This document shows, in pieces, positions 44,554 to 52,756 of a stretch of DNA of 64,000 nucleotides. Origin of the DNA: Nostoc sp. TCL26-01 (lineage in GTDB: Bacteria > Cyanobacteriota > Cyanobacteriia > Cyanobacteriales > Nostocaceae). The notes below the pieces were generated by a model, which did not search any database, was not told where the DNA came from, and was given only the letters and a program-made list of their open reading frames with translations. A program made the translations under genes and the position numbers. Every line of letters starts with the position of its first letter. The first letter of the stretch is position 1. The stretch covers positions 1,814,804-1,878,803 of the forward strand of contig NZ_CP040297.1 in assembly GCF_013393945.1 (NCBI RefSeq), read 5' to 3'.

Positions 44554-45999
44554 ATGCCAGTAGACAATTTTAGTCGTTACTTTTCTCGTCAAGCTAAGGT
44601 ATTACGAAAAGGATTGATGGCTCAACTTTATGCCACCAAACCAATTAATCCCTTTGGCAGTCCTGAAGAACAAAATGGCTTACTATTGAGTGACCTTTTA
44701 GGTAGTTTTAAACGTTATGCCGGGAATCAACAAACTGCTTACGATAGTGGCTCAGTACAATCTAGCCCGACTAATACATCTAATCAATGGGAAAGAGTAG
44801 TAGATCGCGCAATTAATCAAGCGTTAGGCAAATCTCCAGGTAAAGGGGCAAATAATTTTGTTAATGCTCTCGATAACGCTTTTTCTCGAACAGGTTATAG
44901 TCAATCAACTATGGCTATGCCGATGATTGGTGCTGAGAACTATAGCACTAAGGGATTGTTAGCTGAGGTATCTACAGAGCAAGCAATTTTGTATCGTCAG
45001 GTGAATATCAATATGGCTGATGCCCTGAAGGTACTAGCAGGAATTCAATATTTCTCACCCCAAGCAGATAAAGAAAGTGTTGAAGCTTTAAGAGAATTAA
45101 TTCGCGGACGCATTACTTTTTTAGTTGAAGAATTTCGTCGTGCTGATGAACCAAGAGCAGATTTAGTCGAATCTTATTTACGCTCCCTTGATGAATATAC
45201 AACCGAATTTGGGAAGCAAGCATACTTAGACAGTTCGAGATTAACAGTGATTGAAGATGAAGAACAAGTAACTAACTTTCAATTGTTCAAATCTTATCTC
45301 AATACACTACGCGATGCTTGGGCAAGATACTATAATGCCCAAGGTCAAGGACGTTCTGATTCTTTGAGCTTGAAAGTTGATCGTGCTAGGGTTCTCTTAC
45401 CTATAGTTTCTCAAGCAAATCTAGATTTTAGCAATGCTTTAGAATCAGTTGGTTTAAGTGAAAACGAACGTCGTTCTCGTGCTAGTTTGTTTACCGAATT
45501 GGATTCACCGACAATTGTGGAATATCCAGATGGAGATTCTCCAGAAACGCAAAATATTAACTCTAGTGATATTGAGAGAAATTCTACCAATAGAAGATTT
45601 ATTAATATCATATTAGGCAATAATGTGAATGTTTTTTTAGGCGATCGCTCGCCATCTGCCAGTTCTCCAAATAGGATTCCCAATCCAGAGAATTTAGCGA
45701 CTTGGCTACCTAATATTACTGTCAGCGATTTGATTGACTGGTTAGATCGTTATTCTAATATCGAAGCTCCTAGCGCTTTGGATAGTACATATGGGATCGA
45801 TTTTGTCACTGATCAAGCCAATCGATTATTCTGGACGATCGCTCCTATTGTTACCAATCTGAAAACTGTAGTTGCTGCGAATCCATCCAGTCAATATACA
45901 CTCAAACAAATCCTTTCCAACGAACGAGTAATTTGGTCTTTAGATAATATTTTGAGTCAACTTAATGCTCTAGCGGATCTAGCCGATCTAGCTGTGTGA
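44554..45999 (+). CDS. LFEAP-cluster hypothetical protein, 481 aa
   Basis: A soluble, mostly helical protein. It starts PVDNFSRYFSRQAKVLRKGL and has an N-terminal polar linker (about 55-75, Ser/Thr/Asn-rich). A large helical domain follows (SYLRSLDEYTTEFGKQAYLD, NFQLFKSYLNTLRDAWARYY), with a Ser/Asn-rich insertion near 320-375. The C-terminal helical part ends in SQLNALADLADLAV. No signal, tag or catalytic motif is seen. AGAGGAAG lies 10-17 bases before the ATG. It is the largest open frame of the cluster and may be a structural component. No family is recognised. Confidence 0.6.
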   Translation: MPVDNFSRYFSRQAKVLRKGLMAQLYATKPINPFGSPEEQNGLLLSDLLGSFKRYAGNQQTAYDSGSVQSSPTNTSNQWERVVDRAINQALGKSPGKGANNFVNALDNAFSRTGYSQSTMAMPMIGAENYSTKGLLAEVSTEQAILYRQVNINMADALKVLAGIQYFSPQADKESVEALRELIRGRITFLVEEFRRADEPRADLVESYLRSLDEYTTEFGKQAYLDSSRLTVIEDEEQVTNFQLFKSYLNTLRDAWARYYNAQGQGRSDSLSLKVDRARVLLPIVSQANLDFSNALESVGLSENERRSRASLFTELDSPTIVEYPDGDSPETQNINSSDIERNSTNRRFINIILGNNVNVFLGDRSPSASSPNRIPNPENLATWLPNITVSDLIDWLDRYSNIEAPSALDSTYGIDFVTDQANRLFWTIAPIVTNLKTVVAANPSSQYTLKQILSNERVIWSLDNILSQLNALADLADLAV

Positions 46000-46039
46000 C
46001 GATCGCAATTTTTGATTCCAAGAGAATAGGGAGTTTCCA

Positions 46040-47200
46040 ATGGTAAAAACTAATGATTATGACGGTCGCAATGATCAAGCGGCTAAATTACTAGAAGAAG
46101 CAATTAAAAATTTGGGGCCAGAATTAATTGCTAATCCCCAATTAGCAGAAATTCTCAATCGGAAGATTGACGATCAACTCAATGAATATTATACTAGCCA
46201 AAACGGTAAGGGAACCCCTGCTGACGGGGGACTAGCAGACTTAATTGGACTGGGAAATGATGCCCCCAATAATTTAGGTGATACCCAAATTTCGAGAGGG
46301 GTGGTTGACTACGATGATACAGTCAAGAGCGATCGCATCCTCGCCTCTGCCGACCTTTACTATATCTGCATCCACGAATTTCTGGGCGTGTTCCGCGTCA
46401 TGGACAAGCTGCAAGAACTATTCCGGGCAGGAACCTTACGAATTTCTAACGGTGAAGGTGCTTATGGATTATATCGTTTTGATCGGCGAAATATTCTCCG
46501 CTACCAACAACGCGATCGCTTACAAGCTTATCGGCGAGTTTTCGGTTACACCAAAGTCAACCCAGGCCCCAACGCTCGCCCCAATCCCCAGTTTCACGGT
46601 TTGCTAACTCATTTCATTGCCGAGACAGCTAAATACTGGCGCGACAAACGCATCAGCGAGGTGATTCGAGAACGAGCCACTGACCCTACTTTTGGTTCAA
46701 TTGCGATCGTCCGGCGCTCAGGATTAGACTTACGTAACAACCTGAAAAACTCTTCTTACGGCTATATCAACGTCCTGCGCGTAGAAACTTCCCAGGCCTT
46801 AGCCGAAGCCTTTAAAGTCCTGGAAGCCCCCGATGTGCGCGCCCAATTTGGGGCTGATAACGCTTGGGAACTCATTGAATTGGTGTTATGGCAATACTTC
46901 CGCGAATCAGTCCACGCCAGCACGATGAATCGCATGGCTGTCACCGGACGGGAAATTCTGCGCTGGTTAGCGGAACCCTTCGTCTTGAAAAAGAACCGCA
47001 CCGATTTCGAGGCGCTACTATATCGGATTGCCGAAGCTGCGGAAGAGTGGATTTCCAGCGAAGAAGGTATGCGCATCAGCCGTCCGACACCGCCACCACG
47101 CAACGTCTACCAACCGGGGCCTCCTCCCAATGGAGCCAGAAGAGATCCAGTGTTCTCCCGTTCTCATGGCTTGATGCCTGCTGCCAAGCTGATGCAGTAG
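46040..47200 (+). CDS. LFEAP-cluster hypothetical protein, 386 aa
   Basis: A soluble helical protein. Notable stretches: ADLYYICIHEFLGVFRVMDK, GAYGLYRFDRRNILRYQQRD, YGYINVLRVETSQALAEAFK and DNAWELIELVLWQYFRESVH. A HEFLG sequence is present, but without a second His it is not a zinc site. The C-terminal 45 residues are Pro-rich and probably disordered (RPTPPPRNVYQPGPPPNG). GGGAG lies seven bases before the ATG. It is in the same run, 40 bases after the 481-residue gene. No family is recognised; probably a structural partner. Confidence 0.6.
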   Translation: MVKTNDYDGRNDQAAKLLEEAIKNLGPELIANPQLAEILNRKIDDQLNEYYTSQNGKGTPADGGLADLIGLGNDAPNNLGDTQISRGVVDYDDTVKSDRILASADLYYICIHEFLGVFRVMDKLQELFRAGTLRISNGEGAYGLYRFDRRNILRYQQRDRLQAYRRVFGYTKVNPGPNARPNPQFHGLLTHFIAETAKYWRDKRISEVIRERATDPTFGSIAIVRRSGLDLRNNLKNSSYGYINVLRVETSQALAEAFKVLEAPDVRAQFGADNAWELIELVLWQYFRESVHASTMNRMAVTGREILRWLAEPFVLKKNRTDFEALLYRIAEAAEEWISSEEGMRISRPTPPPRNVYQPGPPPNGARRDPVFSRSHGLMPAAKLMQ

Positions 47201-47272
47201 AGGGTGATCAATTCTCTGCCTCCTATTTGCACTGGAGGCTAATTCCTGATTTTGCATAGTAGAGACTTGAGT

Positions 47273-48244
47273 ATGAACAAGCAAACCCAATGGTTATTTG
47301 AAGCCCCTCTGACTAAGCAATTCTGTGATCCAATTAGTGGTTGTAATTGTAGCAGGTGTAGGTCTTCCACTAGAACAAAGGAGTGGGAAGTAATTGGAGC
47401 CAATCAATATCATCTCGATTTGAGAGAGGAAGAATGGGAAACTTCTGGAAACTCTTGTTTAACATCCCTATCAATACCAGTAGCTTTATCAACTCCAGCA
47501 AGAGATTTGAGGCGACAAGAAGCTAGAGATATTGTTGTTTATCTACTTAGCCAAGGGAGCTTTGCTCTCAAACAAAAATGGAGTCCTTTGCAGTTTGGCA
47601 GTAACTGTAAGATCCTTCAACCTAAACCAGACACTAAAATAGCAATTGAGCCAGCAATCATTGACGGAGTTCGTTTTGTTAACCGCATCAACAGGAAATC
47701 TAACTTGCTTTTTAACCTTGATGTTAGGATGATTGTCTTGCTCTATCGTTTGGCGAATTTACTCCGGACAAAATGGGGAGTAACAGAGATTCATCACATG
47801 GGTATTGGTCAAGGTAGCGGGAATGCAAAAGATTGCCACAATACTGGCCGCGCTCTTGACTTTGCTGGGGTGGTCGGCAATTACGACGGTCAACCCTATA
47901 CCATTGATGTCCTAAAAGACTGGGGGAAACAGCCTGTCACAATGCCTGACGGAACGACTCAGCCTAATTGGCCAGCCAACTTCACTCAGACAACTTATCG
48001 CCTAAATCCGACTAACAACTTTCTCGCCTACTGGATCTTCTGGGAGGTTTATACATTGGGAACGCGCGAGGCTGCGGACACAAGTACTGTTCGTAATGGT
48101 AATACTGTTGCTCAAACGACACTTGGGAGAACCAGTAAATTTATCATTCACCCTGATTATCCAAATCCTGGATTACGCCGCGCACATCAAAATCATATTC
48201 ATATGCAAATTGGACCTACTGGTGAAGAGAAAAACCCACCATGA
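47273..48244 (+). CDS. LFEAP-tagged M15/LAS-type metallopeptidase
   Basis: 323 residues. The tag region is NKQTQWLFEAPLTKQF, followed by a Cys-rich stretch (CNCSRCRSS) and acidic aromatic TKEWEV and REEEWET. The C-terminal domain carries HNTGRALDFAG (189-199; the HxxGxAxD signature of M15/LAS peptidases) and HQNHIHMQIG (305-314) with the last zinc histidine. LAS enzymes cut peptidoglycan peptides. The start is ATG 47273; seven extra upstream codons are also open. A cell-wall-degrading effector or remodelling enzyme is inferred from domain plus tag. No classical signal peptide is seen. Confidence 0.7.
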   Translation: MNKQTQWLFEAPLTKQFCDPISGCNCSRCRSSTRTKEWEVIGANQYHLDLREEEWETSGNSCLTSLSIPVALSTPARDLRRQEARDIVVYLLSQGSFALKQKWSPLQFGSNCKILQPKPDTKIAIEPAIIDGVRFVNRINRKSNLLFNLDVRMIVLLYRLANLLRTKWGVTEIHHMGIGQGSGNAKDCHNTGRALDFAGVVGNYDGQPYTIDVLKDWGKQPVTMPDGTTQPNWPANFTQTTYRLNPTNNFLAYWIFWEVYTLGTREAADTSTVRNGNTVAQTTLGRTSKFIIHPDYPNPGLRRAHQNHIHMQIGPTGEEKNPP

Positions 48245-48318
48245 ATTTCCAGTATCTTGCATGAACTCTTCTCAATTTCAGCAAGTGATTTATTCCTGTT
48301 ACATTGAACGAATGTCCT

Positions 48319-49455
48319 ATGAATAGGCAACAGTGGCTTTTTGAAGCACCATTAACTTTTTCGGAAAATTCTATCCATCCCAAATTAGAGGTGGAATGGG
48401 AATTTCCAGAATATGAATATATTCCCAGTTCAGTTCGTCGCGCTTTTGAAAATGCTGTAAAGATTAGCGATTGGAGAAGTGCTTATCTGAATTTGAACGG
48501 TCTAAATATGTATGAGATGCTGCGTGCGCTTGATGATTTGCCATCAGGTAGACTGGATTTGCTATGGGCAAACCGACTGTCATTTATGTCGATGGTGAAT
48601 ATGCCGCGAATTGACTATGCTCGCACAGTAGTAGTGACTCGCCGATTGCCAAAACCTATTGGCGATCTTCAAAAGACAGGACAAGTGAGAGATGCGGCAA
48701 ACTTTATCGCACAAAGTCCACGCAAGCGTACACCTTATTGCAATGTTGGTGGACAAGTAGCGTGTCCACCTCCTACAGGGCTAAATGAGGCAGAGATGAC
48801 TGCTTTGAAAGTGACTACGCGATTTGAAAATGATAAAGAATTTGGTTGTCGTGTCTCTCAAGTTGATGGCATTTCTATGGGAATGATTCAATGGAATCTT
48901 GCGGCTGGTACTCTACAAAAAATGTTAAAGGATTTTGAGAATCAAACTGGGCGTTTACGAGATTTCTTTGAGGCAGATACTGACAAGTTGAAAAATCTGA
49001 TTGCTCTGCCAAATAAGCAGGCAGTCAACTTAGCTACTAATGAACGATTATGTTTTCGTTGGCGTAGTCAATTTCTTCGCCTCTGTGCAGATCCTGATTA
49101 CTGCCGTCTGCAAACACAAGACATTCAAGCTCGAATCAAAACAAGCCTGAAAATTACCAAAAAACTAGGATTGCGAACAATACGTGGTCTAAGCATGATT
49201 TTTGATGTACATACTGGGGATGGTATTCGTCCAGAAAAAGAGCGGGCTTTTATGGATCGAATTAAAGGGTTATCTACTGAGCAAGAGAAGTTAGTTGCAA
49301 TAGCTGATGAGGCTGCCCGTTGGGCTGGGAAGTGGGCAGATGAACGACGGCAACGGCGTATGCTAATTGCGAAGGGAACAGGTTGTTATCGTGGTCATTG
49401 TAAATGGAATCTTAATCAAGACTATCCCAATCTTGATAATCTGTTGCTGAACTAA
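48319..49455 (+). CDS. LFEAP-tagged protein with lysozyme-like segment
   Basis: 378 residues. The tag is NRQQWLFEAPLTFSEN, followed by LEVEWEFPEYEY. A helical segment (GLNMYEMLRALDDLPSGRLD) precedes a C-terminal domain with TRFENDKEFGCRVSQVDGIS (167-186), then MGMIQWNLAAGTLQKML. The arrangement of an early Glu (E170), a GIS.G.IQWN.. turn and a GTLQ helix resembles lysozyme/chitosanase-like domains, and E170 is the candidate catalytic acid. The tail (RGHCKWNLNQDYPNLD) is unassigned. ATG 48319 is preferred over 48304. It is the last gene of the continuous cluster. A peptidoglycan-cutting role is inferred. Confidence 0.55.
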   Translation: MNRQQWLFEAPLTFSENSIHPKLEVEWEFPEYEYIPSSVRRAFENAVKISDWRSAYLNLNGLNMYEMLRALDDLPSGRLDLLWANRLSFMSMVNMPRIDYARTVVVTRRLPKPIGDLQKTGQVRDAANFIAQSPRKRTPYCNVGGQVACPPPTGLNEAEMTALKVTTRFENDKEFGCRVSQVDGISMGMIQWNLAAGTLQKMLKDFENQTGRLRDFFEADTDKLKNLIALPNKQAVNLATNERLCFRWRSQFLRLCADPDYCRLQTQDIQARIKTSLKITKKLGLRTIRGLSMIFDVHTGDGIRPEKERAFMDRIKGLSTEQEKLVAIADEAARWAGKWADERRQRRMLIAKGTGCYRGHCKWNLNQDYPNLDNLLLN

Positions 49456-49487
49456 ATAGCGATCGCACTCTTCAACTCTCAAATCAC

Positions 49488-50126
49488 TCAATTACCAACG
49501 ATGAGATTGCCAATATGTTTGAGAATCTGCAACACATCATAGAGTTTATTCTGGTGAGACAGCAGAGAAAAGCTATCAGAAAAAGCATATTCTCGCCGAT
49601 CTCGCTGTTGAAGTTTAATGAATGCAAATCTGTTTCCATTCGTTGCCAAGCCAAACACAGGCTTTTCCAGACTTGGACTAGCTACCATATACGCCAACGC
49701 TTGAGGCAGTGCCGTTTCCATATCAATCCGAGTTGCTTTTTCTTCAACAACTAACACCCACAATCGATGTTCAACAACCAGAACATCAATCCTTCCCCGA
49801 TAGAGTTCGTCCTCGTCTTCTGCCAGCACTTCAACGGAAGCTTCTGTGTCGATCACAAAGCGTGGTTCATATAACCCAGCTAAATCTAGCAAAGGCGATA
49901 CTAGCAGCCGATCTACAGCCCCCTCTGATAATTGACCCCGCTTTTTATGGGACACGAATCTTTGCTTCAGGCGATCCAGCGCTTGTTTTTCAACATCATT
50001 CAGTTCCAGCAAGTTTTGCCACCATTCTGTGCAAAATTGCTCATCTGAGCTTTCAACAAGACCAAATTTTTCCTCAACAATAGCTAAACTGCCAATAGCT
50101 TGAGAAATTGCCAAAGTCTGGATCAT
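49488..50126 (-). CDS. HsdR-N-like PD-(D/E)XK nuclease-domain protein
   Basis: 213 residues with the core YRGRIDVLVVEHRLWVLVVE, then EKA: the catalytic D...ExK pattern of a PD-(D/E)XK fold as in type I restriction HsdR N-terminal domains. An upstream helical part (DRLKQRFVSHKKRGQLSEGA) and LDLAGLYEPRFVID fit this family. ATG 50126 (MIQTLAISQAIG) is preferred to the ATG at 50180. There is no helicase or methylase gene nearby, so it is not a complete restriction system. It points opposite to the LFEAP genes and opens a nuclease-gene block. Confidence 0.7.
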   Translation of the reverse strand: MIQTLAISQAIGSLAIVEEKFGLVESSDEQFCTEWWQNLLELNDVEKQALDRLKQRFVSHKKRGQLSEGAVDRLLVSPLLDLAGLYEPRFVIDTEASVEVLAEDEDELYRGRIDVLVVEHRLWVLVVEEKATRIDMETALPQALAYMVASPSLEKPVFGLATNGNRFAFIKLQQRDRREYAFSDSFSLLSHQNKLYDVLQILKHIGNLIVGN

Positions 50127-50256
50127 GAATGCTCCACTCACTTTATACAATCTATCCTCCCCCACTACACTATAAACCAACTATCAGAACAGCGATCGCC
50201 TCCCACACAAACCTCGTTATGATCACAATCAGATGTTACAAAAGGAAGCTCAAGCC

Positions 50257-50892
50257 ATGTTTGCCCTGGTTTCCCCAGAAAAAACTCAATTGCCCCCTGG
50301 ATCTGTATTCCGCTTACCTGCTACTTGGCAAGAGTATCAGCGTTTATGTGACCAACGAGGAGATGGATCAATTCCGCGTCTAAAATACCGCAATGGAGAA
50401 GTATTGCTGATGTCACCTTTACCAGTACACGGTCGAGATGCCCATTTACTTGGCCATATTGTCATAACCCTTCTAGATCATGATGGTCGGGAATATGACG
50501 CATTTACACCTGTGACTATGACCTTACCAGAAGAAAGCGGAATTGAGCCAGATTATTGTTTTTATATTGACAACTGGCAAGCGGTGTCTGGTAAAAAACG
50601 CATCGATTGGCAACAAGATCCGCCACCAGATTTAGTGATTGAAATTGATGTTACTAGTTATTCGGATGTACAGGATTATCTTCCGTACCGTGTGCCGGAA
50701 GTGTGGTTTTTTAAGAAACAGCAACTCTTGATTTATCAATTACAAGGCACAGATTACCAACTGCAAACCAAAAGCCGCTATTTTCCTGATTTTGACTTGC
50801 CAAATTTGGTTGCTCGTTGTGTACAAATTGCCTACGATCGCAATACTAGCGCTGCCATCCGCGACCTGAAACAACACTTAAATAAATTATGA
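50257..50892 (+). CDS. Uma2 family endonuclease (1)
   Basis: 211 residues, Uma2/DUF820 family, PD-(D/E)XK fold. TWQEYQRLCDQRGDGSIPRL opens it, then EVLLMSPLPVHGRDAHLLGH, IEPDYCFYI and the core PPDLVIEIDVTSYS with the catalytic D and E. It ends with YRVPEVWFFKKQQLLIYQL. ATG 50257 is preferred to 50233; AAGGAAG lies upstream. Uma2 proteins are numerous in cyanobacteria and often linked to mobile DNA; cellular role unclear. Confidence 0.82.
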   Translation: MFALVSPEKTQLPPGSVFRLPATWQEYQRLCDQRGDGSIPRLKYRNGEVLLMSPLPVHGRDAHLLGHIVITLLDHDGREYDAFTPVTMTLPEESGIEPDYCFYIDNWQAVSGKKRIDWQQDPPPDLVIEIDVTSYSDVQDYLPYRVPEVWFFKKQQLLIYQLQGTDYQLQTKSRYFPDFDLPNLVARCVQIAYDRNTSAAIRDLKQHLNKL

Positions 50893-50914
50893 ATAAACAA
50901 AGATAGAAACAACC

Positions 50915-51478
50915 ATGCTTGTCACAACACCCAAACCCATTACTGTCGAAGAGTTTCTCAAACTCCCTGAAACAAAACCAGCCAATGAATATATTGACGG
51001 TAAAATCATCCAAAAACCAATGCCCAAGGGAAGACACAGCAGCTTGCAAAGTGAGCTTTGTACCAATATTAATCAAATAGCAAAGACTCAAAAAACTGCC
51101 TACGCATTTCCCGAACTAAGGTGTACTTTTGGCGATCGCTCAATTGTCCCAGATGTAGCAGTATTTCAATGGCAACACATTCCCTTCAGTGCTGAGGGGC
51201 AAATCTTGGATGACTTTAATTTACCACCAGACTGGACAATTGAGATTCTCTCTCCCGATCAAAAACCCAACAAGGTGATTGGCAATATTCTCTACTGTCT
51301 TAAATATGGATGTAAATTAGGATGGTTCATCGATCCAGACGATCGCAATATACTGACATTCTTAAGCGATCGGCAACCTGAATTAATGCAAGGGAGCGAT
51401 CGCTTGCTCATGCTAGAAGGGATCGATCTAGAATTAACCGTAGATGGAGTTTTTGATTGGCTATTAATGGGAAAGTAA
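50915..51478 (+). CDS. Uma2 family endonuclease (2)
   Basis: 187 residues, Uma2/DUF820 family. TVEEFLKLPETKPANEYIDG leads to KIIQKPMPKGRHSSLQSEL, CTFGDRSIVPDVAVF and the core PPDWTIEILSPDQKPNKVIG, then YGCKLGWFIDPDDRNIL. The catalytic Glu and Lys are in place. It belongs to a different Uma2 branch from its neighbours. It lies 22 bases after the first Uma2 gene on the same strand. Confidence 0.85.
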   Translation: MLVTTPKPITVEEFLKLPETKPANEYIDGKIIQKPMPKGRHSSLQSELCTNINQIAKTQKTAYAFPELRCTFGDRSIVPDVAVFQWQHIPFSAEGQILDDFNLPPDWTIEILSPDQKPNKVIGNILYCLKYGCKLGWFIDPDDRNILTFLSDRQPELMQGSDRLLMLEGIDLELTVDGVFDWLLMGK

Positions 51479-51499
51479 TGCCGACTTGAGATGGGATTC

Positions 51500-52132
51500 C
51501 TATTGATCAATCTGACTTTTTACCCAAGTACGAAATACTTTCACTAATTCCAGATAATCCATCGTTCCCGCTTGTTGCAAAAATCCAGCAATCTCTGGAA
51601 TGGGGATATTGATAAAAAATTGACTTGTTCGAGAGGTGATATAAATGCCATTTTGCAATTGTTTAATCACCAGAGATTCCCCATTATAAATCCAGACTTC
51701 TGCCACACCCAAATCCGCATAAACCTGGAGACGATTGTTAGAACTGCTGCTGACATCAATTTCCACAACTAAATCGGGTGCAGGGTCTTCTGTTAAATCC
51801 AGTCGTCTTTTTCCCTGAACCAAAGCAATATTGCGAATATAAAAACACTCATCTGGTTCTGCACCACTTAGTTTAGGGCGTTTAAACGTGGTTGAACCCA
51901 AGGGATGAATCTTGACTTGTGACTCTTCCGCCAGAGTTTCGACAAAGCGACCCATCAGCGTTTTATTAAATTCATGTTCTGGGGAAGGAGCCATAATTTC
52001 TAGATTGCCACGATTATAAGTGAGACGCAGACGGCGATCGCTCAATTCTGCCAACAGCGTTTCGTAGGTACTCCAGCTAATCCCCGATAGGTGAATTATT
52101 TCATCCGGTGGTGTCAGCAGTGTTGCAATCAT
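51500..52132 (-). CDS. Uma2 family endonuclease (3)
   Basis: 210 residues, Uma2/DUF820 family. STYETLLAELSDRRLRLTYN leads to LEIMAPSPEHEFNKTLMGR, GAEPDECFYI and the core PAPDLVVEIDVSSSSNNR, then YADLGVAEVWIYNGESLVIK. The catalytic D and E are in place. The branch resembles (1) more than (2). It converges with (2), 21 bases apart. Confidence 0.85.
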   Translation of the reverse strand: MIATLLTPPDEIIHLSGISWSTYETLLAELSDRRLRLTYNRGNLEIMAPSPEHEFNKTLMGRFVETLAEESQVKIHPLGSTTFKRPKLSGAEPDECFYIRNIALVQGKRRLDLTEDPAPDLVVEIDVSSSSNNRLQVYADLGVAEVWIYNGESLVIKQLQNGIYITSRTSQFFINIPIPEIAGFLQQAGTMDYLELVKVFRTWVKSQIDQ

Positions 52133-52234
52133 GGCTTTAACAGAAAATCTTATAGCTTTATTTTAAAGGATGGACATCAGGAAAGCGATCGCATAACCGC
52201 CCAGACCAGTCTCATGATCATTGAGGTATAAATT

Positions 52235-52669
52235 ATGCAAAAACAACAATGGTTATTTGAAACTCCATTTACTCCCGCAGATTTTGCCGCCGCACCCATA
52301 TTAGCAGGTGGTTACAGAAATCTATGGACTGCCTCTAGGGATAATCAGTTGTGGGGTAAAGGAGGAAATTACATAATTACATGGAATAAAAATTGCACTC
52401 GCCCAGGTCGATATAGTGGTGAGACGGCAAACTTGCAAGATAGATTACAGCATCATGTGCAACATATCCGTCGTTTTGGTCTTGACCCCAACAAATATCA
52501 AGTCTTAGTCACAAACAAACAAGATAAACCGCAAACTATCACCAGCAAGCAGTCCCGGCTAAAAAGACAGGACGGATCTATCGGTTATGCCATCAAAAGA
52601 AGAATTCCCATGACAAACCAAATCGGCGGGAAGCCAAGAGAATCGGAATACTTGTTCGAGGTTTGGTAA
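52235..52669 (+). CDS. LFETP-tagged protein with GIY-YIG-like domain
   Basis: 144 residues. It starts QKQQWLFETPFTPADF, the same tag as the genes at 47273 and 48319 (QQWLFEAP). The rest, GNYIITWNKNCTRPGRYSGE, then TANLQDRLQHHVQHI, resembles a GIY-YIG nuclease: a Y-I-I strand, a (R)YxGET turn and an arginine helix (Arg70). The match is partial, so the nuclease call is tentative. GAGGT lies 11-15 bases before the ATG. It is set apart from the main cluster by the four nuclease-fold genes but belongs with it by tag. A candidate toxin effector. Confidence 0.5.
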   Translation: MQKQQWLFETPFTPADFAAAPILAGGYRNLWTASRDNQLWGKGGNYIITWNKNCTRPGRYSGETANLQDRLQHHVQHIRRFGLDPNKYQVLVTNKQDKPQTITSKQSRLKRQDGSIGYAIKRRIPMTNQIGGKPRESEYLFEVW

Positions 52670-52691
52670 TTAGACATCTGGTGACAATGAA

Positions 52692-52722
52692 TGTAGAGAC
52701 GTTGCAGTGCAACGTCTCTACA
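52692..52722. repeat. perfect 31-bp palindrome, second copy
   Basis: TGTAGAGACGTTGCA, a central G, then its exact reverse complement. It matches 22081-22111 except for the central base and lies between the GIY-YIG-like gene and the M20 peptidase gene. Confidence 0.85.
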
Positions 52723-52756
52723 AGGATTTCGGGCGACGCAGAATTAAATTCAGTCG

